From the NCBI RefSeq assembly GCF_022343555.1, contig NZ_JAKQZH010000001.1:1364001-1428000 (forward strand): DNA of 64,000 nucleotides, read 5' to 3'. Each line of letters opens with the position of its first letter. The stretch's first letter is position 1. The translations under genes and the position numbers were made by a program. This document shows positions 62,281 through 64,000 of the stretch, piece after piece. The DNA comes from Marinobacter sp. C7 (GTDB lineage: Bacteria; Pseudomonadota; Gammaproteobacteria; Pseudomonadales; Oleiphilaceae). The notes under the pieces were generated by a model. The model worked only from the letters and a program-made list of their open reading frames with translations. It was not told where the DNA came from and did no database searches.

Positions 62281-63191
62281 TATTCAAGTACCGAGACTGT
62301 CGCCAGCAATTGACGCACCCGCTCCGCGCTTTTTCCGGATTCACCCTGCTCGAGCCGGTGTTCGGCCACTGCTGGAAAGACCGCCTGGATATCATCGGGA
62401 AGTACGTGGTGCCGGCCTTCCATCATCGCCCAGGCTTTGGCGGCCCTGAGCAGACCAAGGCCGGCCCGCGGGGAAAGGCCGTAGAGCAGGCCGGGCATAC
62501 GCCGGCTCTGTTCCAGCAGCCGTTGCACGTAGTCCAGAAGCGCCGGGCTTGTCGTGATCCGGGCGGCCCCGTCCTGAAGGGTCCGCAGGTTTCCGGCAGA
62601 CAGCAGCGTGCCGAGGCGGTCGGTCATGGCACGACGGTCCTCTCCCTCGAGCAGCTCCCGTTCCGCCCGCGGATCCGGATATCCGAGCCGCAGGCGCATC
62701 AGGAACCGATCCAGCTGGGATTCTGGCAGAGGAAAGGTGCCGCCCTGTTCGATGGGGTTCTGGGTGGCAATCACGAAGAACGGCTCCGGCAGGGGGCGCG
62801 TTTCGCCCTCGATGGATACCTGGCGCTCCTCCATGGCTTCGAGTAATGCGCTCTGGGTCCTGGGCGACGCCCGGTTGATCTCATCTGCCAGGACTACCTG
62901 TGCGAAGATGGGGCCGGGGTGGAAGACCAGGGTGCCCGCAGCCTTGTCGTACATGGAGTAGCCCAGCACATCCGCAGGCAACAGGTCGTTGGTGAACTGG
63001 ATACGCTGGTAGCTCAGGCCCATGACCTTGGCCAGGGCATGGGACAGGGTGGTTTTACCCATCCCGGGAATGTCTTCGATCAGCAGGTGTCCCCGGGCCA
63101 GCAGCCCGCACAGTGCCAGGCGTACCTGCCGGTCCTTACCCAGGAGAATGCTGTTCAGTTCACCGACAACGCTGTCCACCAGTTTCTTCAT
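62280..63191 (-). CDS. MoxR family AAA+ ATPase
   Basis: Cytoplasmic AAA+ chaperone-type ATPase of 303 residues. Walker A is GMGKTTLSHAL, Walker B is VVLADEINRA, with sensor 1 in VIATQNPIEQGGTFPLPE, the characteristic MoxR stretch. MoxR proteins usually act with VWA-domain and DUF58 proteins encoded next to them; here the next gene downstream is trxB and the upstream gene is the amidase, so the usual partners are not adjacent within the window. The target is unknown. Confidence 0.92.
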   Translation of the reverse strand: MKKLVDSVVGELNSILLGKDRQVRLALCGLLARGHLLIEDIPGMGKTTLSHALAKVMGLSYQRIQFTNDLLPADVLGYSMYDKAAGTLVFHPGPIFAQVVLADEINRASPRTQSALLEAMEERQVSIEGETRPLPEPFFVIATQNPIEQGGTFPLPESQLDRFLMRLRLGYPDPRAERELLEGEDRRAMTDRLGTLLSAGNLRTLQDGAARITTSPALLDYVQRLLEQSRRMPGLLYGLSPRAGLGLLRAAKAWAMMEGRHHVLPDDIQAVFPAVAEHRLEQGESGKSAERVRQLLATVSVLE

Positions 63192-63198
63192 CCGACTC

Positions 63199-64000
63199 TC
63201 AGTCCCTTACCCGCTTCAGAATATCGCCATAGGCATCGATACGACGGTCCCTGAGATACGGCCAGATCCGGCGAACCGATTCCGTGCGGGTGCGGTCAAG
63301 GGTGACAGAGAGGATGCATTCGTTCTCCTGGTCGCCGCGGGCAAGGAATTCGCCCTGGGGGCCGCAGATAAAGCTGTTGCCCCAAAAGCGGATGCCCTCC
63401 GACTGACCGGACGGGTCCGGCTCGGTACCCACCCGGTTCGGTGCGATGACGGGGAGGTTGTTGGCGACGGCGTGGCCGCGCTGGACCGTAACCCACGCTT
63501 CCAGTTGTCTGGCCTGTTCGTCGGGATCGTCGGTGACATCCCAGCCGATGGCCGTGGGGTAAATCAGGACCTCGGCGCCCGCCAGGGCCATGAGGCGGGC
63601 AGCCTCGGGGTACCACTGATCCCAGCACACCAACACGCCCAGCCTTCCGACCGACGTGTCGATGGGGGTGAATCCATCACGGCCGTCGTTGAATCGGGCA
63701 TCACCGGGGGTAAAGTAGAACTTCTCGTAGAAGCCGGGATCATCGGGGATGTGCATTTTCCGGTAGATGCCGGCAATTGCTCCGTCCCGTTCAAACACCA
63801 CGGCGGTGTTGTGGTAGACGCCGTTCATGCGCCGTTCGAAAATCGATCCGACCAGCACGACGCCCAGCTCCCGGGCCAGCGCTGACAGCCGGTCGCTGGT
63901 CGGACCGGGGATTGGTTCCGCGAGTTCAAAGACCGAGGTGTCCTCGGTCTGGCAGAAATACAGGGTGGCGTGCAACTCCTGCAAGACGATCAGTTCCGCG
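63199..64000 (-). CDS. aguB: N-carbamoylputrescine amidase, 3' part (5' end outside window)
   Basis: Nitrilase-superfamily enzyme hydrolysing N-carbamoylputrescine to putrescine in the agmatine pathway. The frame runs through the window edge; upstream of the first counted start the sequence continues ELIVLQELHATLYFCQ, as in AguB. The catalytic Glu is in LQELH, Lys in YRKMHIPDDPG, and Cys in LVCWDQWYPEAARLM. The remaining 267 or so codons of about 290-300 are seen. It lies 7 bases before the moxR start; aguA would be expected just beyond the window. Confidence 0.88.
   Translation of the reverse strand, partial: AELIVLQELHATLYFCQTEDTSVFELAEPIPGPTSDRLSALARELGVVLVGSIFERRMNGVYHNTAVVFERDGAIAGIYRKMHIPDDPGFYEKFYFTPGDARFNDGRDGFTPIDTSVGRLGVLVCWDQWYPEAARLMALAGAEVLIYPTAIGWDVTDDPDEQARQLEAWVTVQRGHAVANNLPVIAPNRVGTEPDPSGQSEGIRFWGNSFICGPQGEFLARGDQENECILSVTLDRTRTESVRRIWPYLRDRRIDAYGDILKRVRD

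Overview
The window is a dense, roughly 60% GC chromosomal stretch of a Gammaproteobacterium. Gene content and order (a complete ccoNOQP-ccoGHIS cluster, cspD-clpS-clpA-infA-bpt-aat-trxB, purB-hflD-mnmA, a family I lipase with a foldase-like protein, an Anr/FNR-type box) fit an aerobic to microaerobic marine Pseudomonadales member close to Marinobacter. The genus is inferred from gene content, not tested. I see no rRNA, tRNA, CRISPR array, insertion sequence or phage gene.

Layout. 1-4.2 kb: 3' part of glucokinase, an Fe-S-type uracil-DNA glycosylase homologue, glpD, and an orphan amino-acid/urea-type periplasmic binding protein. 4.6-7.0 kb: a foldase-like protein divergent from a secreted lipase, sharing an intergenic region with a consensus CRP/Vfr site. 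7.2-15.7 kb: transport genes (sodium symporter, DksA-like protein, ABC ATPase, FtsX permease and HlyD adaptor, DUF2238 protein, DASS symporter). 15.9-20.5 kb: a four-gene locus resembling the Acinetobacter putative pilus system FilB-FilC-FilD-FilE (C39 protease, barrel protein, FadL-like protein, lipoprotein with a MalM-like end) without a visible subunit gene. 20.5-23.3 kb: secreted polysaccharide deacetylase coupled to a J-domain protein, then ttcA. 23.3-32.0 kb: cbb3 oxidase structural and assembly genes.

32.2-44.5 kb: alpha/beta hydrolase, diguanylate cyclase, rlmM, monooxygenase-like ORF, tusA, dsbD, epmC, rhlB, pdxB, a 199-bp palindromic intergenic element, htpX with a sigma-32-like promoter, an unknown protein, and an alaA-type aminotransferase. 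44.7-49.3 kb: glutathione peroxidase and an OhrR-type regulator behind a perfect 15-bp inverted repeat, a hybrid histidine kinase and a LysR regulator. 49.3-55.8 kb: GNAT protein, ribosomal oxygenase roxA, purB, hflD, mnmA, nudJ, rluE. 56.0-62.1 kb: the N-degron set (clpS, clpA, bpt, aat) with cspD, infA and trxB. 62.3-64.0 kb: a MoxR ATPase and the 3' part of an N-carbamoylputrescine amidase.

How the parts work together. The cco block encodes a high-affinity oxidase with its copper and assembly factors. The clpS/clpA/aat/bpt group tags and degrades proteins by their N-terminus. The mnmA, ttcA, rluE, rlmM, roxA, epmC and tusA genes modify RNA or the translation machinery. The most unusual parts are the Fil-like export locus, the divergent lipase/foldase pair with its CRP site, the gpx-ohrR unit, and the palindromic element at 41.6 kb.
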